From contig NZ_JAJQPD010000006.1 in assembly GCF_021228295.1 (NCBI RefSeq), positions 124,001-188,000 of the forward strand: a DNA stretch of 64,000 nt. Direction: 5' to 3'. Origin of the DNA: Agromyces humatus. Its GTDB lineage: Bacteria > Actinomycetota > Actinomycetes > Actinomycetales > Microbacteriaceae. Shown here one piece after another: positions 17,506 through 26,900 of the stretch (the stretch's first letter is position 1; every line of letters begins with the position of its first letter). The notes under the pieces were generated by a model. The model ran no database searches. It saw only the letters and a program-made list of their open reading frames with translations, and was not told the DNA's origin. Position numbers and translations under genes: made by a program.

Positions 17506-19224
17506 TCAGCCCTCGAACGTGTCGAGCGTCACCTGCGCGGTCTGCGCTTCGCCGTCGCGGGTGAACGTGATCTCGGCCTCGGCACCGCCCGGGAGTGCCC
17601 GCACCTGTGCGGTGAGGTCGGTCTGGTCGGTGATCGGCACGCCGTTGAACTCGGTCACGACGTCGCCGGATTCGAGGCCTGCGGCCTCAGCGGCGCCGCC
17701 TGCCGACACCTCTGAGATGAGCGCACCGACGACGTCGCTCGACCCCTCGGCCTCGGCCGAGGTCACGGTCGCACCGAGCAGGCCGTGCGTCGCCGACCCG
17801 TTCTCGATGATCTCGTCGGCGATGCGCTTCGCGAGGTTCGAGGGAACCGCGAACCCGACGCCGATGTTCCCGGCCTCGGCGCTCGCGCCGCCCGCCGAGA
17901 GGATCGCCACGTTGACGCCGATGAGTCGCCCCTCGGAGTCGACGAGCGCACCGCCCGAGTTGCCGGGGTTGATCGCCGCGTCGGTCTGGATGACGGGCAG
18001 CGCCACCTGGCCGGAGCCACCGCTCGGCGCCTGCTGCTGCGACTCGCCGCCGTCGGGATTCGGCAGGTCGAAGAAGAAGTCGAACGGGCTCTCCTCGGTG
18101 CCGTTGCCCTGGTCGCCCTGCCCGCCCTGCGAGTCATCGGGGGTCGTCGGCGCCGCCGAGGAGGCGACATCGATCGAGCGGTTGAGTGCGCTCACGATGC
18201 CGTTCGTCACGGTGCCCGCGAGGCCCAGCGGGGCGCCGATCGCGATCGCCGAGTCGCCGACGTTGAGCTTGTCGGAGTCGGCGAATTCGAGCGGGGTGAG
18301 CCCCGAGGCGTCGATCAGCTTGATGACCGCGAGGTCGCTCAGCGGGTCGGTGCCGATGAGCTCGGCCTCGTAGAGGCGCCCGTCGTTGGTCTTCACCTGG
18401 ATCGCGGGGTCGCCGGTCGCGCCGTCGAGGGTCACGACGTGGGTGTTCGTGAGCACGTAGCCGTCCTCGGACAGGATGATGCCCGAACCGGTGCCGGCAC
18501 CCTGGTCGCCCGCGACCGAGATCGTGACGACGCTCGGGCTCGCCTTGGCGGCGACCGCGGTGATCTGGTTCACGGACTCGGAGTCGTTGACGACGATGTT
18601 CTGCGCCGATCCGGCGGACTCGCTCGAGGCCGGGCTCTGGTTGCTCGTGATGAGCGCCGTGATGCCGGCACCCGACGCGCCGCCGATGAGCGCGGCCGCG
18701 ACGATGGCCGCGGCGACGCCGAGGCCGACCCTGCGCGGCTTGGGCGCTGCAGGTGCGGATGCCCCGGGCGCGATGCCGTTCGGAACGCCTGCCAGCGGCA
18801 CCGTGGGCTGGGCCTGCGGTGCCTGCGGGCCGCCGAACGCGGGCGGCACCGGACCGGGCTGGGGCACAGCGGCGGCGACCGGGGTCGGCGCGGTCTGCTT
18901 CGCGTACTGCGGCGCGTGGTACGGCTGCGGTGCCTGACCCGGCTCGTAGACGGTGCCGGTCGCGGTCGCGGCCTCGGGAGCAGCCGGCGCAGGAGCGGCG
19001 GGCTCGACCGGAGCGGGCGCCTCGGCAGCGACATCCGATGCCGGCGCCGCCGGGGTCTCGGCCGGAGCAGGCGCCTCGGCGACCGGAGTGGTCTCGGGAG
19101 CGGCTGGGGTCTCGGCGACCGGCGTGGTCTCAGGAACCTGGGCCTGCGCCGACGGTGCGTCGGTGGTCTCGGTGACGTCGCCCTCGCGGGGCTCCCCCGT
19201 GGCGCCGTTCGTGGTGTCAGTCAT
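17506..19224 (-). CDS. HtrA/DegP-type membrane serine protease with PDZ domain
   Basis: A 572-residue protease. Residues 1-170 are Pro/Ala/Glu/Thr-rich and cytoplasmic, then comes one membrane helix (GLGVAAAIVAAALIGGASGA). The trypsin-like domain has its triad in VLTNTHVV (His), SDLAVIKL (Asp) and INPGNSGGALVD (Ser). A C-terminal PDZ domain (about the last 95 residues, GLLGATVTSAEAEGS through VTLDTFEG) completes it. An insertion rich in Gly/Gln/Asp (SQGGQGDQGNGTEE) sits in the protease domain. ATG 19224 has GGAAGGAG upstream. It acts outside the membrane in protein quality control. Confidence 0.92.
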   Translation of the reverse strand: MTDTTNGATGEPREGDVTETTDAPSAQAQVPETTPVAETPAAPETTPVAEAPAPAETPAAPASDVAAEAPAPVEPAAPAPAAPEAATATGTVYEPGQAPQPYHAPQYAKQTAPTPVAAAVPQPGPVPPAFGGPQAPQAQPTVPLAGVPNGIAPGASAPAAPKPRRVGLGVAAAIVAAALIGGASGAGITALITSNQSPASSESAGSAQNIVVNDSESVNQITAVAAKASPSVVTISVAGDQGAGTGSGIILSEDGYVLTNTHVVTLDGATGDPAIQVKTNDGRLYEAELIGTDPLSDLAVIKLIDASGLTPLEFADSDKLNVGDSAIAIGAPLGLAGTVTNGIVSALNRSIDVASSAAPTTPDDSQGGQGDQGNGTEESPFDFFFDLPNPDGGESQQQAPSGGSGQVALPVIQTDAAINPGNSGGALVDSEGRLIGVNVAILSAGGASAEAGNIGVGFAVPSNLAKRIADEIIENGSATHGLLGATVTSAEAEGSSDVVGALISEVSAGGAAEAAGLESGDVVTEFNGVPITDQTDLTAQVRALPGGAEAEITFTRDGEAQTAQVTLDTFEG

Positions 19225-19386
19225 GTCTGCTCCTTCCAAAGCCATGCCAGCATCTCGCCGCAAGCTGTGCACCCGATCGGCGGAGTCTATGACTCTGCTA
19301 TCTGCGAGCGGTGATTCCTCCGAACACGCGAACCCGCGTCACCACCGCCCCGGCAGAAGCGTACCTGCCCGACCCTCGCGTACGGT

Positions 19387-20604
19387 GTGAGCGTGAGCGA
19401 CTTCTCCCCCGCACCCGAGCTGGCGCCCTGGCAGCGCACCGCGGCCGGCGCCGGCCTGCTCGCCGACGACGGGCGCATCGCCGCCACGATCTTCGCCGAG
19501 ATGAGCGCCCTCGCGCTGCGCACCGGGGCGATCAACCTCGGCCAGGGCTTCCCCGACGAAGACGGTCCGGCCGAGGTGCTCGAGGCGGCCCGCCAGGCCA
19601 TCGCCGATGGCATCAACCAGTATCCGCCGGGCATCGGCCTGCCCGTGCTTCGCGAGGCCATCGCCCGCCACCAGCACCGGTTCTACGGCGTCGACGTCGA
19701 CGCGGCATCCGAAGTGCTCGTCACGGCCGGCGCGACCGAGGCACTCGCCGCGACGCTGCTCGCGTTCGTCGACACGGGCGATGAGGTCGTGACCTTCGAG
19801 CCCTACTACGACGCGTACGCGGCGCTCATCGCGCGGGCCGGCGGCGTGCACCGTACGGTGCCGCTGCACTTCCCCGATTGGCGACCCGACCCCGACGAGC
19901 TGCGTGCCGCGGTCACCGACCGCACCCGGCTCATCATCGTGAATTCACCGCACAACCCCACGGGCGTGGTCTTCGACGACGAGATCCTCGAACTCGTCGT
20001 CGAGCTCGCCACCCGCCATGACGCGATCATCGTCACCGACGAGGTCTACGAGCACCTCACCTTCGGGGTGGCGCATCGCCCGATCGCGACACTGCCGGGT
20101 GCCTGGGAGCGCACGGTGTCGATCTCGTCGGGGGGCAAGACGTTCTCGACCACCGGGTGGAAGATCGGCTGGCTCACCGCCCCGGCGCCGCTCGTGACCG
20201 CCGTGCTCGCGGTCAAGCAGTACCTCACCTACGTGAACGGCGCGCCGTTCCAACCTGCCATCGCCGTCGGGCTCGAGTTGCCCGACGCGTTCTTCTCGGA
20301 GGCGGCCGCAGCGCTCGCCAGGAAGCGCGACGTGCTCGTCGGCGGACTCACCGCCGCCGGGTTCGCGGTGTCGACACCGCAGGCCGGCTACTTCGTGATC
20401 GCGGATGCCTCGCCGCTCGGTGTCGACGACGGCGCCGCGTTCTGCCGTGAACTGCCGGAGCGCGCGGGCGTGGTGGGCGTCCCCGTGTCGGCGTTCGTGC
20501 ACGGGGACCGCCATGACGTCTACCGCAGCCTCGTGCGATTCGCGTTCTGCAAGCGGCTGCCGGTGCTCGAGGAGGCGTCGGCGCGGCTCCGGCGGCTCGG
20601 CTGA
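19387..20604 (+). CDS. Class I PLP aminotransferase (KAT/glutamine-transaminase-like)
   Basis: A 405-residue fold-type-I aminotransferase. The N-terminal INLGQGFPDEDGP is characteristic of the kynurenine/methionine aminotransferase (YbdL) branch. NSPHNPTGVVF carries the Asn, VTDEVYEHLTF the Asp/Tyr pair, SSGGKTFSTTGWKIGW the PLP lysine (about residue 245), and RFAFCKR the carboxylate-binding Arg. Actinobacterial relatives are often labelled succinyldiaminopimelate transaminase. The omega-amidase-like gene that converges on it points instead to a glutamine/methionine transaminase role. GTG 19387 or GTG 19393 is the start. Confidence 0.88.
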   Translation: MSVSDFSPAPELAPWQRTAAGAGLLADDGRIAATIFAEMSALALRTGAINLGQGFPDEDGPAEVLEAARQAIADGINQYPPGIGLPVLREAIARHQHRFYGVDVDAASEVLVTAGATEALAATLLAFVDTGDEVVTFEPYYDAYAALIARAGGVHRTVPLHFPDWRPDPDELRAAVTDRTRLIIVNSPHNPTGVVFDDEILELVVELATRHDAIIVTDEVYEHLTFGVAHRPIATLPGAWERTVSISSGGKTFSTTGWKIGWLTAPAPLVTAVLAVKQYLTYVNGAPFQPAIAVGLELPDAFFSEAAAALARKRDVLVGGLTAAGFAVSTPQAGYFVIADASPLGVDDGAAFCRELPERAGVVGVPVSAFVHGDRHDVYRSLVRFAFCKRLPVLEEASARLRRLG

Positions 20605-21470
20605 GCCGACCCGCCGGCGGGCCGCTGCTCAGCCGGTGGATCGTCGCGGACGCGTTCGGTCACACCGAACCTCCGCAGCGCGAGCGCCGGGTTGATCCTT
20701 CGCACGGCCTCGATGCGCTCGCGGGAGACCCAGGCGACCGCGACATCCGTCGTCTCACCGATCGTGGCGACCTCGACGCCCATCGGGTCGACGACCATGC
20801 TGTTGCCGGCGCCGACCGGCGGCGCATGGTCGGCCGCGGCGACGAAGATCGTGTTCTCGAGCGCCCGCGCCGTCGTGAGCACTCGCCAGTGCGCCTCTTT
20901 GAGGGGGCCGCGCACCCACTCGGCCGGCATGCACACGACGTCGGCGCCCGCGTCGACGATGCGGCGGGTGACCTCGGGGAAGCGCGCGTCGTAACAGGTC
21001 TGCAGGCCGAACGTGAGACCGCCCGCCTCGAAGACCTCGGGCGACGCGATCTCGCCCGGCGCCACCCACTCGGACTCGCGCTGCCCGAAGGCGTCGTAGA
21101 GGTGCAGCTTTCGATACCGGGCGACGACGCCCGTGCCGGGAGCGATCGCGACGACCGTGTTGGCGACGCGGGATTCACCCTCGAGACGCTCGATCATGCC
21201 GGCGACGAGGTGCGCGCCGACGCGGTCGGCCAGCGCTGCGAGCGACTCGGTGAACGGTCCTCCGACGGGTTGCGCGGCGGCGGCCCAGTCGGCGCCCGGC
21301 TGCGGCGTGAAGTAGCTCGAGTACTCGGGGAAGACGACCAGTCGAGCGCCACGCGTCGTCGCGAGCTCGGTGAGTCGCGTGATCTCGGCGAGGTTCGCCT
21401 CGGTGTCGTCGGACGGGGCGAACTGGGCGACCGCGATCGCGAATCCGGCGGTGTCGCTGTGCATGGCCAC
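20520..21470 (-). CDS. Carbon-nitrogen hydrolase (nitrilase superfamily, omega-amidase-like)
   Basis: A 316-residue nitrilase-fold amidase with the Glu-Lys-Cys triad in VVFPEYSSYF (E about residue 48), ARYRKLHLYDAFG (K) and LQTCYDARFPE (C). The KLHLYDAFG and CYDxRFPE blocks resemble Nit2-type omega-amidases, which hydrolyse 2-oxoglutaramate. The C-terminal 45 residues are basic and disordered, and their coding DNA overlaps the end of the convergent aminotransferase by 85 bases. ATG 21470 (MAMHSDTAG) or ATG 21464 is the start. Confidence 0.87.
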   Translation of the reverse strand: MAMHSDTAGFAIAVAQFAPSDDTEANLAEITRLTELATTRGARLVVFPEYSSYFTPQPGADWAAAAQPVGGPFTESLAALADRVGAHLVAGMIERLEGESRVANTVVAIAPGTGVVARYRKLHLYDAFGQRESEWVAPGEIASPEVFEAGGLTFGLQTCYDARFPEVTRRIVDAGADVVCMPAEWVRGPLKEAHWRVLTTARALENTIFVAAADHAPPVGAGNSMVVDPMGVEVATIGETTDVAVAWVSRERIEAVRRINPALALRRFGVTERVRDDPPAEQRPAGGSAQPSRRSRADASSSTGSRLQNANRTRLR

Positions 21471-21548
21471 AGCCTACGGTGCGTCGTCGCGCGGGGTACG
21501 AAGAAGGAGAGCACGCTGTGCTCTCCACTTTCAGATTATCGGGTACCT

Positions 21549-21569
21549 GGGGCCTTGCCGCAAGGCCCC
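21549..21569. promoter_or_regulatory. RAE-like inverted repeat upstream of helR
   Basis: Nine-base arms GGGGCCTTG and CAAGGCCCC are separated by CCG. From memory this matches the design of the rifamycin-associated element (RAE) found before rifamycin-resistance genes, including helR, in actinobacteria. TTGCCG (21555-21560) inside it could serve as a -35 hexamer for a CACAAT -10 (21580-21585, 19-base spacer). Confidence 0.8.
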
Positions 21570-21640
21570 GGTCCTGGCGCACAATGGTCAGTCGAATTCG
21601 ACGCGCCAACCGCGTTCGACCACGTCAACGAGGAGCAGCC

Positions 21641-23836
21641 CTGACCACGAGCGTTTTCAACCTTCCCGATCGACTGACAGACAAGGCCGACCCGGCGCTG
21701 ATCGCCGTCGATGAACAGCGCTTCGCGGCGATCGCCGCGAGCCTCGAGCAGTCGATCGCCGATCTGTCCGAGCGCCTCGCCGCGAAGCGCCGGGAACCCG
21801 GCGGCAGCGGCGAGCAGGCGCTGGACCGGGATCTCGAGATCCACCGGCTGACCACCCGCCTGCGCACCCTGCGGCGCTATGGTGTCGACCTGTGCCTCGG
21901 GCACATCGTTCCCGAGGGCGACGGCGAACCCGTCTACATCGGCCGACTCGGCCTCGCCGACAGCGCGGGTCGCCGACTGCTCATCGACTGGCGCTCACCC
22001 GCGGCCGAGCCGTTCTTCGGCGCGACGCATGCCGACCCGATGGGACTGGCGAGCCGCCGCAGGTATCGCTGGACCCGCGGCCGCATCAGCGACTACTGGG
22101 ACGAGGTGTTCACACCCGATGGGTTCGAGGGCCACCGCGCAGCCCTCGACGACCAGTCCGCCTTCATCTCCAGCCTCGGAGGCAACCGATCGAGCCGCAT
22201 GCGCGACGTGCTCGGCACGATCCAGGCCGACCAGGACGCCATCATCCGCGCCGGTTCTCGCGGGGGCCTCGTCGTCGACGGCGGTCCGGGCACAGGCAAG
22301 ACCGTCGTGGCGCTGCACCGAACCGCCTACCTCCTGTACTCCGATCCTCGGCTGGGCCATCGCCGAGGCGGCGTGCTGTTCGTCGGCCCGTCCCAGCCGT
22401 ACCTCGAGTACGTCTCCGATGTCCTCCCCGGCCTCGGCGAGGAGGGTGTGCAGACCTGCACGCTGCGCGACCTCGTCCCCGGCGGAGCCGCCGCCGCGAT
22501 CGAGACCGATGCCGAGGTGGCCCGCCTGAAGTCCTCGGCCGACCTCGTGCGGGCGATCGAAACCGCGGTCGGGCACTACGAGGCGCCGCCCGCCGAGGAG
22601 ACGGTGGTCGAGACTCCCTGGTGCGACGTCTGGATCAGTCCCGACGATTGGGCCGAGGCGTTCGAGGCCCCCGAACCGGGGACTCCGCACAATGAGGCAC
22701 GCGATGAAGTCTGGGAGGCGCTGCTCGCGATCCTGGTCGACAACCACGAGCGTGAGGACGTGCCGGGACAGCTGCTCCGCCGGTCGCTCGCGCAGAGCAC
22801 CGAGCTCCGCGCGTCGTTCAGCATGGCCTGGCCGCTCCTCGACGCAGCCGGCGTCGTCGCCGATCTGTGGTCGGTGCCCGCGTACCTGCGGGAGTGCGCT
22901 CCGTGGCTGACGCCGTCCGACGTCGCGGCGCTGCAGCGCGACGACGCGCGAGCATGGACGGTGTCCGACCTTCCGTTCCTCGACGCGGCACGGCAGCGCA
23001 TCGGCGACCCCGAGGCGTCACTGCGGCGGCGACGTCTCGACGCCGAGATCGCCGCCGAACGCGAGCGGTACGCCCGGGTCGTCGACGATCTGATCGCTGC
23101 CGACGACAGCGAGTTGCTGTTGATGTCGATGCTGCGCGGACAGGACGCCCAGAATTCCCTGATCGACGAGTCCTCGCTTCGCACGTCGGCCCCCGACGTG
23201 CTCGCCGGCCCCTTCGCGCACATCGTCGTCGACGAGGCGCAGGAACTCACCGACGCCGAATGGCAGATGCTGCTCGTCCGCTGCCCGTCGCGCAGCTTCA
23301 CGATCGTCGGCGACCGCGCGCAGGCCCGGCACGGGTTCACGGAGTCGTGGCACGAACGCCTCGCTCGGGTCGGCCTCGACCGGGTCGGGCTCGCTGCGCT
23401 GAGCATCAACTACCGAACGCCGCACGAGGTCATGACCGAGGCGGAGCCCGTCATCCGGGCCGTGCTCCCCGATGCCAATGTGCCGACCTCGATCCGCAGA
23501 AGCGGCATCCCGATCGAATATGGGGATGCCTCGGAGCTGGGCGCGATCGTCGAAGCCTGGCTCGATGCGAATCCCGACGGCATCGCGTGCGTCATCGGTG
23601 CCGATCACCCCGCGCCCGAGTCATTCGAGGAGACTCCCCGCGTTCGGTGGCTCACCCCCGAGGTGTCGAAGGGACTCGAGTTCGACCTCGTCGTCCTCAT
23701 CGACCCCGAGACGTTCGGCACGGGTGTCGAGGGCGCGGTCGACCGCTACGTCGCGATGACCCGGGCGACGCAGCGACTCGTCGTCCTCACCTCGCTCACT
23801 CATCACGCAGGAGCTCGGTGGGCTTCAACGAGTTGA
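21641..23836 (+). CDS. helR: RNA polymerase-recycling motor ATPase HelR
   Basis: A 731-residue HelD-family superfamily-1 helicase-like ATPase. HelR binds RNA polymerase and displaces rifamycins. An N-terminal coiled-coil arm (residues 1-100, TTSVFNLPDRLTDKADPALI) precedes P-loop GGPGTGKTVVAL (about 214), Walker B VVDEAQELTD (about 529), GDRAQARHGF, and C-terminal helicase motifs (LTPEVSKGLEFDLVVLID; YVAMTRATQRLVVL). The known N-terminus MTTSVF aligns with a CTG codon at 21641 here, five bases after AGGAG. The only in-frame ATG nearby (21584) overlaps the putative -10 and lacks an SD, so I take CTG as the start. The 3' end overlaps the convergent FtsX gene by 41 bases. Confidence 0.88.
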   Translation: MTTSVFNLPDRLTDKADPALIAVDEQRFAAIAASLEQSIADLSERLAAKRREPGGSGEQALDRDLEIHRLTTRLRTLRRYGVDLCLGHIVPEGDGEPVYIGRLGLADSAGRRLLIDWRSPAAEPFFGATHADPMGLASRRRYRWTRGRISDYWDEVFTPDGFEGHRAALDDQSAFISSLGGNRSSRMRDVLGTIQADQDAIIRAGSRGGLVVDGGPGTGKTVVALHRTAYLLYSDPRLGHRRGGVLFVGPSQPYLEYVSDVLPGLGEEGVQTCTLRDLVPGGAAAAIETDAEVARLKSSADLVRAIETAVGHYEAPPAEETVVETPWCDVWISPDDWAEAFEAPEPGTPHNEARDEVWEALLAILVDNHEREDVPGQLLRRSLAQSTELRASFSMAWPLLDAAGVVADLWSVPAYLRECAPWLTPSDVAALQRDDARAWTVSDLPFLDAARQRIGDPEASLRRRRLDAEIAAERERYARVVDDLIAADDSELLLMSMLRGQDAQNSLIDESSLRTSAPDVLAGPFAHIVVDEAQELTDAEWQMLLVRCPSRSFTIVGDRAQARHGFTESWHERLARVGLDRVGLAALSINYRTPHEVMTEAEPVIRAVLPDANVPTSIRRSGIPIEYGDASELGAIVEAWLDANPDGIACVIGADHPAPESFEETPRVRWLTPEVSKGLEFDLVVLIDPETFGTGVEGAVDRYVAMTRATQRLVVLTSLTHHAGARWASTS

Positions 23837-26800
23837 CCAATCGGGACGCGACGATCGACGAGACCAGCGTCGCGCCCAGGACGAGCAGGATGATCGGGAC
23901 GAGGTCGCCGAACGGCAGGATGTACGCCGGGGTCAAGACGAACAGCGGCCGAAGCACCATCACGAAGTAGTAGCCCATGACACCACCGACCAGGATCCCG
24001 CCCAGCGTCCCGGCCAGCGCGGTGAGCGCGGCCTCGGCGGATATCAGCGATCTGACGGTCGAGTGCCCCAAACCCTGCGCGCGGAGCGTGACGTACTCCC
24101 GCCGGCGCTGAAGCAGGATTCCGAAGACGAATACGACCATCGTCACGGTGGCCATGGCGAGAGCGAAGGCGGAGTCGAGGGCGACCAGCCCCGAGATGTT
24201 GAGAGCGGCGAGACTCGACTGGTCCCGATCCAACGTCGTCTCCCTGGTGTCGATCTGAAGCGTGTCGGCCGACCCGGGGCCGGCGCGGAGCTCATCGACC
24301 GCTCGGTCCAGCGCTGCTTCGTCGGGCCCGGTGGATGCGAGGAAGAAGTCCGGATCCTTCGACGGCACCAGTTCGGTGTGCCGGCCGAGGTTCATGACGG
24401 CGTCGGCCCCGTCGGGGAACCCCGGGACGCGCTCGAAGAGCGCGGCGATCGTCATCTGCACCTCGACCTGCTCGCTGGTGGAGCGAACGAGGAGGACGAA
24501 CAGCGGGTCACCCACCTCCGCGTGGAGGTAGTCCGCCATCTCCACGCTGACCAGGATCGCATTCGGGTCGGTCTCGAGGATCGGCAGCGACGACGAGACG
24601 GCCTCATCCAGAGGCGCCACTGTCGCGAAGCCACCTGGGTCGAGTGCGACGAGGTTCGCCGGATCGGAGGTGCGGGCGCTGCGCAGGATGACGTTGCTCA
24701 CCCCGTAGACGACCGGCGTCACCTCGGAGAGGTGCGCCGAGCGGAACACGTCGGCGTCAGCGGCGGCATACGTGCGGCTCGATGTCGGCCTCGGCGTGAT
24801 CCTGATGTCCGACCCGTTGGCGTACCTGGCGTCGGCGGCCTTCGCGGCGTCGTATGACGCCGTGAAGGCGGCGAGGCTGACCGCCAGGCCGACGATCAGC
24901 GACACCACGATCGCGCCTGTACTGATCGCCCACGGACGCCGGCCGACGCTGCGGCGCACGAGTCCAGGCGCCGGTCGACCGAACACCGAACTCGACGGAG
25001 GCCGAAGGCGGGTCAATGCGCCACCGGTGAATCGCGCGACGACCAGGCTGCCGGCCAGCCAGACGGCGAGCGGCAGCAGCAGCAGCGCGAGGTTCAGTTG
25101 GACGGAGCGCCCGAAGTACACCGACCCCGACGCCCCGCTGAACGCGTTCATGCGCAGCGCGATCACCGTGCCGAGGACCAGCACTGCGACCGCGACGAGG
25201 TCGAGCCGGAGGCGCCGCCACAGCGGGGCTCGCTCTCGCAGGCGCGCTCGGTCGTCGTTGATCTCCTGGTCGATCGATCGGCGGCCGGTGAGGTAGAGCG
25301 CCAGCCCGGTCGCCAGGAAACCGCCGAGCGTCCCGACCCATGCCGACGTGATCAGGCTGGCGTTGCTGGCTCGGGCCAACGAGTCCTGTCCGAGGATGAC
25401 ACCGGCTGCGATGTAGCCGGTGATCAGCCCGACGACCGCGCCCACGGACGTCAGCAGAACGGTGCGGACGGCGAGCATGCCCAGCAGGTGGCGGCGGCTC
25501 GCACCCCTGATCCGAAGGGTCGCCTGCTCGCGTCGCTGGGCATGCGCGAGCACGCTGCCGGAATACGCCGCGAGGATCGCGGCGAGGATCCCTCCGGGCA
25601 CCCCGAGGAAGACGAACAGGCTCTTCGCGGTGCCCGCGTCACCGGTTGCGACGTCGAGGGTGTTCGTGATGTTGTCGAGCAGGTGATCCGGACTCGGGGC
25701 GGCCACACCCATCACCTCTCCGGCGATGGCGCGGGTCTCGCCGACCGCCGTCGCCGGATCGGCATCGAGCAGCTCGCGGTCGACCGTGATGTCGATCTCC
25801 TGCAGGGGTGGGTTCTTGAACCGCCCCGCGCCCTCCTGCGCGATCGCGCGCTCGTACGCGGGGAAGACGCGCTCGGCGAACAGCGCCGGTGAGACGATCA
25901 CAGAGTTCCGGCTGTAGATGAAGGTCTCGAGATCGCCGCCTCTGCGGCTCGAGAAGAGCGATCGCGACCGCGAGAGGTCCGCGACCCCGGTGACCTCGAG
26001 CTCGAGCTCGGACCCGTCGGGCAACGCAACGGTCACGGAGTCGCCCGGTGCCACGGCCAGCGCATCCGCGGCCTCTGCGCTCACGACCGCACCGTCGGCG
26101 CTGAGGGCACCGGCCACGATGGAGATCGTCTCATCGTTGCCGGCGTACGCCTCGTCGAACCCGAAGATCCTCGTCGGGCCGAACGCGGTCGACGATGCGG
26201 TCGTCAGGGTGTCCGAGCCCAGGTCCGCGAGGGAGAGCTCGCTGGCGTGGGCCACGCCGGGCAGTTCCGCGATTCGCACGGCGAGGTCGCTCAACCCGGC
26301 CGAGGGCGGTCGGTTCGCGGCCACCGGCAGGACGGACTCACGGCTCGAGTAGGTCGAAGCGACACTGGAGTCGTCGAGCTGCGTCTCAGTAGCCGATTCC
26401 ACGGCGTACCGGATGCTGTGGATGGCTCCAGGTGCGAGCGTCCCGAGGTTGAACCCGGCCTTGCCCGGTCCCGACGCGAGGGGATTGTCGGGAAAGCCCG
26501 TGATCGGCCGTCCATCGAGCGCTGCCGACGCGACGACGAAGTTCAGGCCCTCTGCAGGCACCGACCTGATGGTGACGTCGTTGGACTGCACGGTGCCGTC
26601 GTTGCGGACCGTGAGGTCCACCCACGTGCGTTCGCCCGAACGGAGGATGCCGGTGCCATCGATCTGCTGCGTGAGGGTGATGCTGTCGGCGGCCTTCTCG
26701 GTGACGATGCGCTGCATGTCCAGCGCGAGCGGCTGCACCGCTCGCTGCGTCATCGACGCGGAGAGTCCGTCGACGAAGAACAGGACACCGCAGAACAGCC

Positions 26801-26900
26801 CGATGCCGAGGCTCACCCCGATCAGCGCCGAGAGCGTCCGGCGCGGGTTGCGCCACAGGTCGGTGACGACGTACCTAGTCAGCATCGGTCGCCGCGTCAT
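23796..26900 (-). CDS. FtsX/MacB-like ABC transporter permease
   Basis: A 1034-residue permease with duplicated FtsX modules. An N-terminal helix (LSALIGVSLGIGLFCGVLFF) is followed by a ~400-residue external region. That region includes a CARDB-like beta stretch (RTWVDLTVRNDGTVQSNDVT) and a MacB-type core. Then come three-helix clusters near residues 430-540 and 590-700, and a final FtsX domain (last 300 residues, ending KPTELLRDE). It is the last gene of a four-gene minus-strand operon, overlapping the ATPase upstream by 26 bases. The start is ATG 26900 or 26885 (MLTRYVVTD). Such permeases act as mechanotransmitters or lipid/peptide exporters, not importers. Confidence 0.87.
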   Translation of the reverse strand: MTRRPMLTRYVVTDLWRNPRRTLSALIGVSLGIGLFCGVLFFVDGLSASMTQRAVQPLALDMQRIVTEKAADSITLTQQIDGTGILRSGERTWVDLTVRNDGTVQSNDVTIRSVPAEGLNFVVASAALDGRPITGFPDNPLASGPGKAGFNLGTLAPGAIHSIRYAVESATETQLDDSSVASTYSSRESVLPVAANRPPSAGLSDLAVRIAELPGVAHASELSLADLGSDTLTTASSTAFGPTRIFGFDEAYAGNDETISIVAGALSADGAVVSAEAADALAVAPGDSVTVALPDGSELELEVTGVADLSRSRSLFSSRRGGDLETFIYSRNSVIVSPALFAERVFPAYERAIAQEGAGRFKNPPLQEIDITVDRELLDADPATAVGETRAIAGEVMGVAAPSPDHLLDNITNTLDVATGDAGTAKSLFVFLGVPGGILAAILAAYSGSVLAHAQRREQATLRIRGASRRHLLGMLAVRTVLLTSVGAVVGLITGYIAAGVILGQDSLARASNASLITSAWVGTLGGFLATGLALYLTGRRSIDQEINDDRARLRERAPLWRRLRLDLVAVAVLVLGTVIALRMNAFSGASGSVYFGRSVQLNLALLLLPLAVWLAGSLVVARFTGGALTRLRPPSSSVFGRPAPGLVRRSVGRRPWAISTGAIVVSLIVGLAVSLAAFTASYDAAKAADARYANGSDIRITPRPTSSRTYAAADADVFRSAHLSEVTPVVYGVSNVILRSARTSDPANLVALDPGGFATVAPLDEAVSSSLPILETDPNAILVSVEMADYLHAEVGDPLFVLLVRSTSEQVEVQMTIAALFERVPGFPDGADAVMNLGRHTELVPSKDPDFFLASTGPDEAALDRAVDELRAGPGSADTLQIDTRETTLDRDQSSLAALNISGLVALDSAFALAMATVTMVVFVFGILLQRRREYVTLRAQGLGHSTVRSLISAEAALTALAGTLGGILVGGVMGYYFVMVLRPLFVLTPAYILPFGDLVPIILLVLGATLVSSIVASRLVNSLKPTELLRDE

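Noticed and set aside
21584-21640. ATG 21584 as the start of HelR
   Set aside because: It would overlap the putative -10 (CACAAT), has no SD, and adds a basic 19-residue extension unlike the family N-terminus.
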